Below are positions 45,758 to 54,719 of a DNA stretch of 64,000 nucleotides, in pieces; position 1 is the stretch's first letter, and each line of letters opens with the position of its first letter. Below the pieces are notes generated by a model. It was not told the DNA's origin, ran no database searches, and saw only the letters and a program-made list of their open reading frames with translations. Source of the stretch: Desulfovirgula sp. (GTDB lineage: Bacteria > Bacillota > Desulfotomaculia > Desulfotomaculales > Nap2-2B). The DNA lies in assembly GCA_020725585.1 (NCBI GenBank), contig DYES01000065.1:1-64000 (forward strand), in the 5' to 3' direction. The position numbers and the translations under genes are program-made.

Positions 45758-47573
45758 TTTCTAAAGTTACACACAAACCGCAGCCGGAACATTTCCCTTC
45801 CCGGCAGTCGCCGGTCAATATTCCTTTCAGGGCGCGCTGATGTTCATCAATCAGGTATTTTTTAGAAACGCCGGCGGATATGTGCTCCCAGGGCAATATG
45901 TCATCGTAATCATATTTCTGGTAAGCATACCATTCGGGAACAATCCCGGTCCGGCGAAAAGCCTCCCGCCAGAGATCAAAGCGGAAACATTCCGACCACC
46001 CGTCAAAACGGCAGCCCAGGCGCCACGCCTCTTCCAGTGCCGCCGCCAGGCGCCTGTCCCCGCGCGCCAGGACGGCTTCTAAAAAACTCTGGCGAGAATC
46101 ATGCCAGCGAAAAATAATTCCTTTCGTTTTGAGCAAATTTTTTAGGAGAGCCTGTTTCTCGTTTAACTCTTCCTGGGTATCCTGTGGTTCCCATTGAAAG
46201 GGGGTATGGGATTTAGGCACGAAACAGGACACGCTCACCGTAACGGCCAACTTGCCGCGCGGCACCCCCAGGCGCTTCCCTGTCTCCAACACCTGGCGGG
46301 CCAGCCGGGCGATGCCTTCTACGTCCGCACGGGTTTCGGTAGGCAGGCCGATCATAAAATACAGCTTGACCGCCGACCAGCCCGCGGCAAAAGCGCTTTG
46401 CACCGCCCGCAGCAGATCTTCTTCGCCAACTCCTTTATTAATCACGTTGCGCAGGCGCTGCGTGCCGGCCTCGGGGGCAAAGGTGAGGCCCGCTTTACGC
46501 ACGCGGCTGACCTCCTGCGCCAGGGCCACCGAAAAAGCATCGACCCGCAAAGAAGGCAAAGATATGTTTATCCTCTGGGCGGCAAACTCATCCAATAGCT
46601 CGCCCACCAATCTGGCGACCTGTGAATAATCGGCAGTGCTTAAGGAAACGAGCGAAATTTCCTCGTAACCGGTACTTTTTACCAGTTCTCTGGCCTGCTC
46701 TAAAAGCGTTTCCGGCCTTTTTTCCCGCACGGGCCGGTAAATATTCCCGGCCTGGCAAAACCGGCAGCCCCTAGTACAACCCCGCATAACTTCCAGCATG
46801 ATGCGGTCGTGAACCACTTCCGTGGAAGGAACGACCAATTTATCCGGAAAGGGCGCGGCGTCAAAATTTTTCACCACCCTTTTAGTTACTCGCTCCGGCA
46901 CGCCTTCCCGGGACGGTTTGATCGAGGCGATCTTTCCATCCGGCTTATATTCTACCAGATAGAGAGACGGCACGTAAACACCGCCTATCCCCGCCGCCTG
47001 CAGCAAAAATTTTTCCCTGTCCCTGTGTTTCTGATAATTTTTAACCAGATCAATAATTTCAGGAAATACCTCTTCCCCTTCGCCAATTACAAAAAGGTCA
47101 ACAAAGTCGGCCAGCGGTTCGGGATTATAGGCACAGGGGCCGCCCGCGATAACCAGAGGATGTTGAGCGGAGCGCTCTTGAGCGCGCAAAGGCAATCCGG
47201 CCAAATCCAACATGTTGAGGACGTTGGTAAACGTCATTTCGTATTGCAGCGTAAAGGCCAGCAGATCAAAGTCCCCGACGGTACGCTGCGATTCCAGGCT
47301 AAAAAGCGGAATCCGGTGCTGGCGCATCTCTTTTTCCATGTCCGGCCAGGGCGCAAAAACTCGCTCCATTAAAGCATCGTCCCGTTCGTTTACTAAATGA
47401 TAAAGGATTTGCAGGCCCAGATGCGACATGCCTACCTCGTAAACGTCCGGAAAGGCAAAGGCAATTTTGACTGGAGTTTGCTCCCAGTTTTTGAGCACCG
47501 CGTTCCATTCCCCGCCCGCGTAGCGCGCCGGCTTCTGGACGCGGCTTAAAACCCTTTCAATTTTGGGATTCAT
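45702..47573 (-). CDS. TIGR03960-like B12-binding-domain radical SAM protein
   Basis: RGCTRGCRFCQAG radical SAM motif; N-terminal KIAFAFPDVYEVGMSHLGLQILYHLVN. Confidence 0.93.
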   Translation of the reverse strand: MNPKIERVLSRVQKPARYAGGEWNAVLKNWEQTPVKIAFAFPDVYEVGMSHLGLQILYHLVNERDDALMERVFAPWPDMEKEMRQHRIPLFSLESQRTVGDFDLLAFTLQYEMTFTNVLNMLDLAGLPLRAQERSAQHPLVIAGGPCAYNPEPLADFVDLFVIGEGEEVFPEIIDLVKNYQKHRDREKFLLQAAGIGGVYVPSLYLVEYKPDGKIASIKPSREGVPERVTKRVVKNFDAAPFPDKLVVPSTEVVHDRIMLEVMRGCTRGCRFCQAGNIYRPVREKRPETLLEQARELVKSTGYEEISLVSLSTADYSQVARLVGELLDEFAAQRINISLPSLRVDAFSVALAQEVSRVRKAGLTFAPEAGTQRLRNVINKGVGEEDLLRAVQSAFAAGWSAVKLYFMIGLPTETRADVEGIARLARQVLETGKRLGVPRGKLAVTVSVSCFVPKSHTPFQWEPQDTQEELNEKQALLKNLLKTKGIIFRWHDSRQSFLEAVLARGDRRLAAALEEAWRLGCRFDGWSECFRFDLWREAFRRTGIVPEWYAYQKYDYDDILPWEHISAGVSKKYLIDEHQRALKGILTGDCREGKCSGCGLCVTLEIAPELSGGKEVAPLQGAV

Positions 47574-47673
47574 GATCCCCTCTCCTAAATGCGTTTCTAA
47601 CTGGTATTATTGCCCGCGGGAAAACGTTCCTTACATAAGTTTTTCTTCTTCCGGCTTAAAAAACCTGCCTTCC

Positions 47674-47805
47674 TTAAAATAAAGAAGCTGCCAGCGCTGA
47701 GGAGGCCACTTCCTCGTAATCCCCGCCCACCGCCACTAATTTACCGTCGCACAAAGCCAGCCACTGATTCTGGCAAAAAACAAAAACCAGGCTTTCGTAG
47801 GACAT
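47674..47805 (-). CDS. Small (43 aa) putative protein
   Basis: MSYESLVFVFCQNQWLALCDGKLVAVGGDYEEVASSALAASLF preceded by strong SD GGAGGTGAGGGT. Confidence 0.45.
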   Translation of the reverse strand: MSYESLVFVFCQNQWLALCDGKLVAVGGDYEEVASSALAASLF

Positions 47806-47870
47806 ACCCTCACCTCCCTCTTACTTACTTACTTATTTAACTTACCTACTTTAATACCCCCCACAATAAC

Positions 47871-47900
47871 TTAAGGCCACCCCAACCTGGGTGGCCTTTC
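47871..47900. terminator. Bidirectional-looking Rho-independent terminator
   Basis: AAGGCCACCC-CAACCT-GGGTGGCCTT. Confidence 0.65.
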
Positions 47901-48247
47901 CTTTTCTGACGAATCCAGAGAATTTTCAAGGCAAGTCCACTGCAGGTTGCCGGCATAAATACGCAAACGCCACTTCCCCGGCGCACATGGCCATGCCCGG
48001 GGTGCCTGTAGTAGTCATTGCGTTTGCCATCGTAACCGGCAACAACATTAACTTCCCCTCCTAACGTATACAATATACCATAAGAATGCTGCTCTGGCAA
48101 TACTTTTTATTTCCGGACGCTGCCCAAAATAAACGCGCTCCCCAACATTACCAATGTTTGGAAGCATCTCGCTTGACAGAGAAAGGTATAATATGGTATT
48201 TTGAGCTCAATGCGAACGCTAATTCCATGCTGAAGGATGTGGTTAAA

Positions 48248-49627
48248 ATGGAACAATTCATCACCGTGGACATCGGTCATTTATTAGGCAAAGATCGCGA
48301 TCTGAACACTTTCGTCAAAAAATACGGCGCCGCTTTTCAAGAATTTCAATCCTTGCTAAAAGAAAACCGCTCTACCGTCACCCTTTCCTTCCTGGAAGAG
48401 GAATCGATCCCGGAAATAAAGCGGATCGCCCTTGACTTAAAGACAAGATACGAAAACGTACTGGTCCTGGGGATCGGCGGATCTGCTCTGGGTTTTCGCG
48501 CCGTCCTGCAATTTTTAAAAGGGCCTTTCTATAACTTAGAAAAACACAACCGGCCCCGGATTTTCGTCCTGGACAACGTGGATCCGGCAGTGGTCAAAAA
48601 GCTGGACGAGCTTCTCGACTTTCAAAAAACGGCGCTCATTTACACCAGCAAATCGGGTTCCACGCCGGAAACCGCAGCAAGCTTCATCCATTTTTACAAA
48701 CTGTATCGAGAAGCCGGAGGCAGGCCGGAAGACATCGTTATTATCTGCGACCGCCGGGAGAACGGCATCAACAGGATCGCCAAAAACCTGGGGTGCCACC
48801 TGCTCCACATCCCCCGCGACCTGCCGGGCAGATATTCCGTTTTGTCTTCCGTGGGGTTCCTTCCCTCGGAAATTATCGGCATTGACAGCAAACAATTGTT
48901 AAGCGGCGCCCGGGCGGTGCACCAGGCTATCACCAGCGCGCCCCCCGAGGAAAACGCCGTTTTTGTCCTGGGTGCGTGCCTTTTTGAACACGCCCAAAAG
49001 GGCCGGACAATTCACGTCCTTTTCAACTACAGCAGTCTGCTTATCGAATTCGGCCTCTGGTTTATGCAGCTATGGGCAGAAAGCCTGGGCAAAAGGCTCT
49101 CCGTTGCCCAGGAGGTAGTCAATGCCGGCACCACCCCGCTGGCCTGCCTGGGGGCTACAGACCAACATTCACTCCTCCAGCTTTTCAAAGAAGGGCCTGA
49201 CGATAAGGTTTTCGGCTTTATTAAAATCGATCATTTCCCCGCCGACGTAGAGCTCACCGCCGAATTTCCCGCTGAGGTGGAATACGCCTACTTCGCCGGG
49301 CATACCCTGGGAGAGCAGCTGAGCATCGAGCAGCTGGCCACAGAAATGAGCCTAGCCAGGGCGGGGCGTCCCTGCTACCGGGTCTCCCTCCCGGACATCT
49401 CCGCCCCGACGCTGGGGGCCCTGTTTTACTTTTACGAAGCTCTGGTCGTGTATACCGCTCGGCTGTGGGGGGTCAATCCTTTCGATCAGCCCGGCGTGGA
49501 GGAGGGGAAAAATATCACGTACTCTCTTTTGGGAAGGCAGGACTACACCGGGCGGCGGCAAGAATACGAAAAAGATATTGAACAATACAGCAAAGAGCAG
49601 AAAATTTATAAATTGTATCTTAAGTAG
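48248..49627 (+). CDS. pgi: Glucose-6-phosphate isomerase
   Basis: VLGIGGSALGFRAV, YTSKSGSTPETAASF; start trimmed to MEQFITVD. Confidence 0.95.
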   Translation: MEQFITVDIGHLLGKDRDLNTFVKKYGAAFQEFQSLLKENRSTVTLSFLEEESIPEIKRIALDLKTRYENVLVLGIGGSALGFRAVLQFLKGPFYNLEKHNRPRIFVLDNVDPAVVKKLDELLDFQKTALIYTSKSGSTPETAASFIHFYKLYREAGGRPEDIVIICDRRENGINRIAKNLGCHLLHIPRDLPGRYSVLSSVGFLPSEIIGIDSKQLLSGARAVHQAITSAPPEENAVFVLGACLFEHAQKGRTIHVLFNYSSLLIEFGLWFMQLWAESLGKRLSVAQEVVNAGTTPLACLGATDQHSLLQLFKEGPDDKVFGFIKIDHFPADVELTAEFPAEVEYAYFAGHTLGEQLSIEQLATEMSLARAGRPCYRVSLPDISAPTLGALFYFYEALVVYTARLWGVNPFDQPGVEEGKNITYSLLGRQDYTGRRQEYEKDIEQYSKEQKIYKLYLK

Positions 49628-49785
49628 GTCTTCGATCAGTTCAGCCCTTTTTCCACAAAAGTTTTGGACACTTTTAAGAAGGCCAGCAAGGCACTTTCCA
49701 GCTTCTCGACGTTTTGTTCGCTGGCCTTCTCTGCCAGTTCCCTGGCCGCGGCGTGGATTACGCCAAATTTTTATTTTCAGTGCGG

Positions 49786-50682
49786 TTATAATGGCTTTAA
49801 GGGGAGTTTGCCGACCGGGAGATCGAAGCCGTGTTCTAACAATCCGTCGATAATTTGCACCTCCGTAAGCGTTCCCTTATAATGCCACTGGTTGTCCAGC
49901 ACCAGCACCAGGTGAAACTTTTGGGGCAAAAAAGGGCGGAGCACTTCGCCTAGAGTTGCATTTTCCAGAACCACCAGCGGCTCGGCAGGCAGAATGCGGG
50001 CCCTGACCAGCTCTTCCTTCTTTTGCATCAGGTGGCGTACAAAAAGGTAAGGAGCCGCGCTTTTTTCGCGCGTGGCCGCGTAGAAAAGAAACAAACCAGT
50101 AAACAATATATCCAGGCCGGTAAATCGGGAAAGCAAGCCAAAAACCCCAAACAGAACGATGATCACCCCCCATACCTGACCGAGGCCTGCAGCCCGGTAG
50201 GTGGCCTCGCGAATCCCGATTTTGGCCGCCAGATAAGCCCGGTAAACCCGCCCGCCATCCAGCGGCAAGGCCGGAAGCAAATTAAAAGCGGCGATCAACA
50301 GATTGCACTGCAGAAAAAAAGGACCCAGCTCTTCATGCCAGAGGCCGTGATTTTTCAAAGCCAGGCCGCAGGCGGCCATCACCAGGTTGCTGGCCGGCCC
50401 GGCCACGGCGATCCAGCTCTCTTTCAGCGGATCCAGAATCATCTCCCCGCCCATCCGGGTCACCCCACCAAAAGGGAGCAACTCCACTTCCGTAACCGGC
50501 ACCGCTAGGCGCCTGGCCACGGCGGCGTGCGCCAGCTCATGGAAAAACACCACGGCAAAAGCAATCAGCCCCTTGCCGATGACGCCCGCAACAAAGAAAA
50601 GGCCCAACAGGCCCAGAAAAAAAACGTTCAGGTAGATGTTGATCCCCATGATTTGTACGATCCGCATTAGCTTCCCCCGCAA
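49786..50682 (-). CDS. M50 site-2 protease, SpoIVFB-like
   Basis: FFHELAHAAVARR HExxH motif, NLLPALPLDGGRV; adjacent SpoIVFA-like gene. Confidence 0.88.
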   Translation of the reverse strand: MRGKLMRIVQIMGINIYLNVFFLGLLGLFFVAGVIGKGLIAFAVVFFHELAHAAVARRLAVPVTEVELLPFGGVTRMGGEMILDPLKESWIAVAGPASNLVMAACGLALKNHGLWHEELGPFFLQCNLLIAAFNLLPALPLDGGRVYRAYLAAKIGIREATYRAAGLGQVWGVIIVLFGVFGLLSRFTGLDILFTGLFLFYAATREKSAAPYLFVRHLMQKKEELVRARILPAEPLVVLENATLGEVLRPFLPQKFHLVLVLDNQWHYKGTLTEVQIIDGLLEHGFDLPVGKLPLKPL

Positions 50683-50718
50683 ACAAAAGATATGACGGCG
50701 CCCCTTCTCCCGCCCGTC

Positions 50719-51543
50719 TTATTTCGGCGCCTTTAATCTGGTTAAAGGGTCGATCAGCTTGCCATTTTCCCTTAACTCAAAATGCAGGCCGCCGCCGGGT
50801 ACATCGCCACTTTCGCCCACTTCGCCGATCACCTGTCCGGCCTGTACAGTTTCGCCTTGCGCAATCTGCACGGGCGCCAGTCCGGCATACAGCGTATAAT
50901 TATTTTCGCCGTGGTCAATTAAGACGAAATAACCAAGGGAAGGATCTTTGCCGGTGCGGGCTACTTTTCCACTGCGCGCGGCCTTTACAGGAGTGCCAGG
51001 AAAAGTTTTGATATCGATGCCGGCGTGAAAACGCTCTAACCCATCTAGAGGGTCGGCAGACCAGCCAAAGCCCCTTACCACTTTGCCCGAAAGGGGGATG
51101 ACCAAATCTTCAGTCAATCCGCTTCGCCCCAGGGTTTCCCGGGATTCCTGAATCATGTCGCCATAAAAGGGATAATTTTCATTAACCATTTGCAGGCCTA
51201 TTTGCACCGCTCTTTGCACAGCCGGCTGGATATTCCATTCCGTAGTGAGAATGTAGCGGAGATTCTCCCGTACCTGCGCACCCAGCGGGTCGGGAATTTC
51301 CTTCAAAGCAAGGAAAACAGCCAGCAAAACCAGGGCTATAGTCACCCGCAAAAATGTCTTGCGGTAACCGTGGCGGGGTTTTTCCTCCGGCCAGCCGCGA
51401 TAACTTGCCGAACCGGAAGATGGCCAATCCACGATTTGATACTTCTTGGAGCCAAAAGACCGGCTATCCTTCCTGAAAACCCTCCAGATCAAAGCAATCC
51501 CCTCCGTTACAAATATATTTTTCGGAGGGGACAAATATGACAA
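50719..51543 (-). CDS. M23-family peptidase-domain protein, SpoIVFA-like
   Basis: TM then RFHAGIDIKTFPGTPVKAARSGKVARTG, GGGLHFELRENGKLIDPL; next to SpoIVFB-like gene. Confidence 0.82.
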   Translation of the reverse strand: MSYLSPPKNIFVTEGIALIWRVFRKDSRSFGSKKYQIVDWPSSGSASYRGWPEEKPRHGYRKTFLRVTIALVLLAVFLALKEIPDPLGAQVRENLRYILTTEWNIQPAVQRAVQIGLQMVNENYPFYGDMIQESRETLGRSGLTEDLVIPLSGKVVRGFGWSADPLDGLERFHAGIDIKTFPGTPVKAARSGKVARTGKDPSLGYFVLIDHGENNYTLYAGLAPVQIAQGETVQAGQVIGEVGESGDVPGGGLHFELRENGKLIDPLTRLKAPK

Positions 51544-51562
51544 GCCTGCCGCCTGGCGAAGC

Positions 51563-52903
51563 TTAAAACAAAATTTTTCTCCGGCGCACGTGAACGCTCT
51601 GCAAAAGCCCCAGCGCCATCATGTTCATGATCATACTGGAACCGCCGTAGCTAAAGAGAGGCAAAGGAATGCCCGTCACGGGCATGATGCCGCAGGTCAT
51701 TCCGATGTTTACAAAAACGTGAAAGGAAAACATGGCAACAACCCCAAAAGCTAAAAGAGAGCCCACAAAATCCCTCGCTTCCAGGGCAATCCTGATCCCG
51801 CGGAGGATCAGGAGAAAAAACAACCCCAGGAGAACCAGCGCGCCTGCAAAACCGAATTCCTCGCCGACCACCGAAAAGATAAAATCCGTATGGCGGACCG
51901 GCAAAAAAGTAAAGTGGGTTTGCGTGCCCCCAAGTAAGCCCTTGCCGGTCAGCCCTCCGGAGCCAATGGAGATGAGCGACTGCCAGATATGGTAGCCATC
52001 CCCCAGCAGGTCCTTTTCGGGGTTTAAAAAGATAAACAAGCGGGTCATCTGGTACTCTTTTAACGTGTATTTATGAAACTTCTCGTGCCGCGCGCGCGCC
52101 GTCTGATATTTTTTTAATAAATGGGAATACTTTCTTTCCAGCTCCGGATCGGCCGGTGTTGCCGCGCTGCCGGCCGCGGCGAGCTTTTTTTCTTGTTCCA
52201 GAACAGATAACTGCTTTTCCAACTGTCGCTCTGTATCGTGCAAATATGCGTGACTAAAAATAAGCACAGCGGCCAGGACCAGTCCCGCCGCAATTATTTC
52301 CAGGAGCAAAAGGGGCCTGGCGTCCGCCAGGAACAGCATCGCCAGCATAATTGCCACAAATACCATGGACGTACCTAAATCAGGCTGGGCAAGGATCAAC
52401 AGCATAGGCGTTCCCACGAAAACGAAGCAGGGAATTAAGTCCTTTAACTTATTTAAATTCCCCTTTCTTTTCACCAGAAAGCCGGTGAAAGTTATGATCA
52501 TCAATATTTTGGAAAATTCGGAAGGCTGAAAAGCAAAGGGGCCCACCTGAATCCACCGCTGGGCGCCAAAAGCAACGTGACCCTTGACGAGCACCGCCGC
52601 CAGAAGAAGCAGGTTCAAAACATAGAGGAGGCGAGTGTGTTTCACCATGTCCTCATAAGGGATATAAATCATCACGAACATAAAAAAAAGACCAGCAACT
52701 ACCCAAAGAAATTGTTTCGCCACATAAGTAAAATCAAGGTGCAAAAGTCTTAAGAGAAAATTTAAATTTTTTAACTCCGTAAAAGAATCATCGGTAAATT
52801 CCAAAGAAGCGCTGCCGATGATTACCAGGCCGAACAAAATAATGGCCACTGCCGTGAAGAGGAGGGTATAATCAAGATTTTTTACTATTCTAGCAATCGA
52901 CAT
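51563..52903 (-). CDS. rodA: Rod-shape-determining SEDS protein RodA
   Basis: SEDS family polytopic protein; GNLNKLKDLIPCF, HTDFIFSVVGEEFGFAGAL, GIPLPLFSYGGSSM. Confidence 0.93.
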   Translation of the reverse strand: MSIARIVKNLDYTLLFTAVAIILFGLVIIGSASLEFTDDSFTELKNLNFLLRLLHLDFTYVAKQFLWVVAGLFFMFVMIYIPYEDMVKHTRLLYVLNLLLLAAVLVKGHVAFGAQRWIQVGPFAFQPSEFSKILMIITFTGFLVKRKGNLNKLKDLIPCFVFVGTPMLLILAQPDLGTSMVFVAIMLAMLFLADARPLLLLEIIAAGLVLAAVLIFSHAYLHDTERQLEKQLSVLEQEKKLAAAGSAATPADPELERKYSHLLKKYQTARARHEKFHKYTLKEYQMTRLFIFLNPEKDLLGDGYHIWQSLISIGSGGLTGKGLLGGTQTHFTFLPVRHTDFIFSVVGEEFGFAGALVLLGLFFLLILRGIRIALEARDFVGSLLAFGVVAMFSFHVFVNIGMTCGIMPVTGIPLPLFSYGGSSMIMNMMALGLLQSVHVRRRKILF

Positions 52904-52953
52904 GTTTAGCCTTCGCCCCCCTTCGAGATCAATTATAGTACGAAAGAGGACAC

Positions 52954-52995
52954 AAAAAAAGCCCCGTAACAATTACCAGCAAAAAACGGGGGCTC
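52954..52995 (-). terminator. Rho-independent terminator downstream of minE
   Basis: Minus strand GAGCCCCCGT...ACGGGGCTTTTTTT. Confidence 0.75.
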
Positions 52996-53017
52996 TCTTC
53001 ACCAGGGCGTTTTTTGG

Positions 53018-53305
53018 TTAAATACTGGAAGCAAGTTCCTTGGGAATCCGTTTCATGCCCCGCACCGGAATGCTGGCCACCAGAGCAACCTGATCTTCGC
53101 TGGTTTCCAAACTAACTTCCAGCGCTTTCTCGTCAATATCCATATAATTGGAAATGACTTTAATCAGCTCGTTTTTTAGAGTTTCTAAGAGTTGCGGGGA
53201 CACTCCGGCCCGGTCATGCACCAACACCAGCCGCAATCTTTCCTTGGCCACATTTTTGCTGGCGGTCGTTTCGCGCCCAAATACGCGAGCTAAAAATTCA
53301 AACAT
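53018..53305 (-). CDS. minE: Cell division topological specificity factor MinE
   Basis: ASKNVAKERLRLVLVHDRAGVSPQLLETLKNELIKVISNYMDID. Confidence 0.95.
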   Translation of the reverse strand: MFEFLARVFGRETTASKNVAKERLRLVLVHDRAGVSPQLLETLKNELIKVISNYMDIDEKALEVSLETSEDQVALVASIPVRGMKRIPKELASSI

Positions 53306-53333
53306 CGTTCTTCCCCCCTTGTCCGTGATAGTC

Positions 53334-54125
53334 TTACTTTAGACCGATAATCCGCCGTAACCTGCCTAAAAAGCCGCTGTCATCCAGGTTCATCATGGGC
53401 ACCGCCTCACCCTTAATTCTGCGGACAATATTGCGGTACGCCTGACCGGAACGAGAACGCTCGTCGGAAACAACCGTCTCGCCGCGGTTTGTGCTGATCA
53501 CGACCAATTCGTCCTCCGGCACCACGCCTAAAAGGTCCACCGCCAGAATATCGATGATGTCTTCAATTCCCATCATGTCTCCATGACGGACCATTTTTGG
53601 CCGGATGCGGTTAATAATCAAGGCAGGGTTGCGCAATTCCGCCGCTTCAAGAAGACCGATTACCCGGTCGGCATCTCTTACGGCGGCCACCTCGGGGGTG
53701 GTCACCACGATTGCCTTTTGGGCGCCCGCAATGGCATTCCGAAACCCTTGTTCAATTCCTGCCGGGCAATCAATGATCACGTACTCAAACTCTGCCGCCA
53801 GCTCACCGCATAACTTTTTCATCTGTTCGGGGTTGACCGCCGTTTTATCTTTAGTCTGGGCGGCAGGCAAAAGAAAAAGCCCCTCGTAACGCTTGTCTTT
53901 AATCAACGCCTGCCTTAACCGGCAGTGCCCTTCCGTGACGTCGGTTATATCATAAACAATCCGGTTCTCCAAACCCAGCACCACGTCAAGGTTACGCAAG
54001 CCAATGTCGGCATCGACCAATACTACTTTATGGCCCAAAGCGGCCAGCCCGGCCCCAATATTGGCTGTAGTAGTGGTTTTACCGACCCCCCCTTTCCCGG
54101 AAGTCACGACAATTATTTCGCTCAT
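53334..54125 (-). CDS. minD: Septum site-determining protein MinD
   Basis: TSGKGGVGKTTTTANIGAGLA deviant Walker A; C-terminal amphipathic helix FLGRLRRIIGLK. Confidence 0.98.
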   Translation of the reverse strand: MSEIIVVTSGKGGVGKTTTTANIGAGLAALGHKVVLVDADIGLRNLDVVLGLENRIVYDITDVTEGHCRLRQALIKDKRYEGLFLLPAAQTKDKTAVNPEQMKKLCGELAAEFEYVIIDCPAGIEQGFRNAIAGAQKAIVVTTPEVAAVRDADRVIGLLEAAELRNPALIINRIRPKMVRHGDMMGIEDIIDILAVDLLGVVPEDELVVISTNRGETVVSDERSRSGQAYRNIVRRIKGEAVPMMNLDDSGFLGRLRRIIGLK

Positions 54126-54184
54126 ACACGTACCTCCCTAAGTCAGTCGTCTGTCATCGGACGCCATGATCGCAGGAAGAAAAA

Positions 54185-54646
54185 CTAAATCAGGTTGCCG
54201 TACCGATCGCTGCTTTGAAATACCTCAATCGTTACCATGTTATCTTTAATGCGGGCAATTTCGGGCTGTTCAGGACCGGTAATTTCATCATCAGGAGGGC
54301 GCGTGATATGATTGGCGATCCGGAGCTGCGTAGGCTGCAGCCGAAAGGCCAGCACCGCCGCCTGCTCGTCTCCAGAGGCGCCGGCATGAACCACCCCGCG
54401 TAAAGCGCCCAGCACAATAATATGGCCGGAGGCTACAATCTCGGCGCCAGGGTTTACATCCCCGACCACCACCACATTACCGTCGAAATGTATCTTCTGC
54501 CCCGAGCGAAGCGTTCGCCGCACCAGGATGGTGTTTTCATCAATCATTTCATCGATTTCTTTGGGCCTGCGCGCCTTTTTAAACCATGGCTCGGGGGGGC
54601 TATTTTTGATTTCCGTGGCCAAGGCTAACCTCTCCTCGCAATACAC
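54185..54646 (-). CDS. minC: Septum site-determining protein MinC, short form (C-terminal beta-helix domain)
   Basis: GNVVVVGDVNPGAEIVASGHIIVLGALRGVVHAGASGDEQAAVLAFRLQPTQLRIA; directly upstream of minD. Confidence 0.93.
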   Translation of the reverse strand: MYCEERLALATEIKNSPPEPWFKKARRPKEIDEMIDENTILVRRTLRSGQKIHFDGNVVVVGDVNPGAEIVASGHIIVLGALRGVVHAGASGDEQAAVLAFRLQPTQLRIANHITRPPDDEITGPEQPEIARIKDNMVTIEVFQSSDRYGNLI

Positions 54647-54719
54647 TTATGATAAGTTCTACAAAAAAAAACCAAATCCTGCTAACAATAAATAAAAATA
54701 AAGGGTTTTTAACTAGATT

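Noticed and set aside
47846-48100. 84-aa minus ORF from the track
   Set aside because: Runs through a strong terminator hairpin and looks compositionally random; a different frame holds an SD-preceded 40-aa ORF.
49629-49776. Minus-strand open frame GVIHAAARELAEKASEQNVEKLESALLAFLKVSKTFVEKGLN
   Set aside because: No valid start codon or RBS between the upstream stop and the helix-like sequence; possibly a gene remnant but unsupported.
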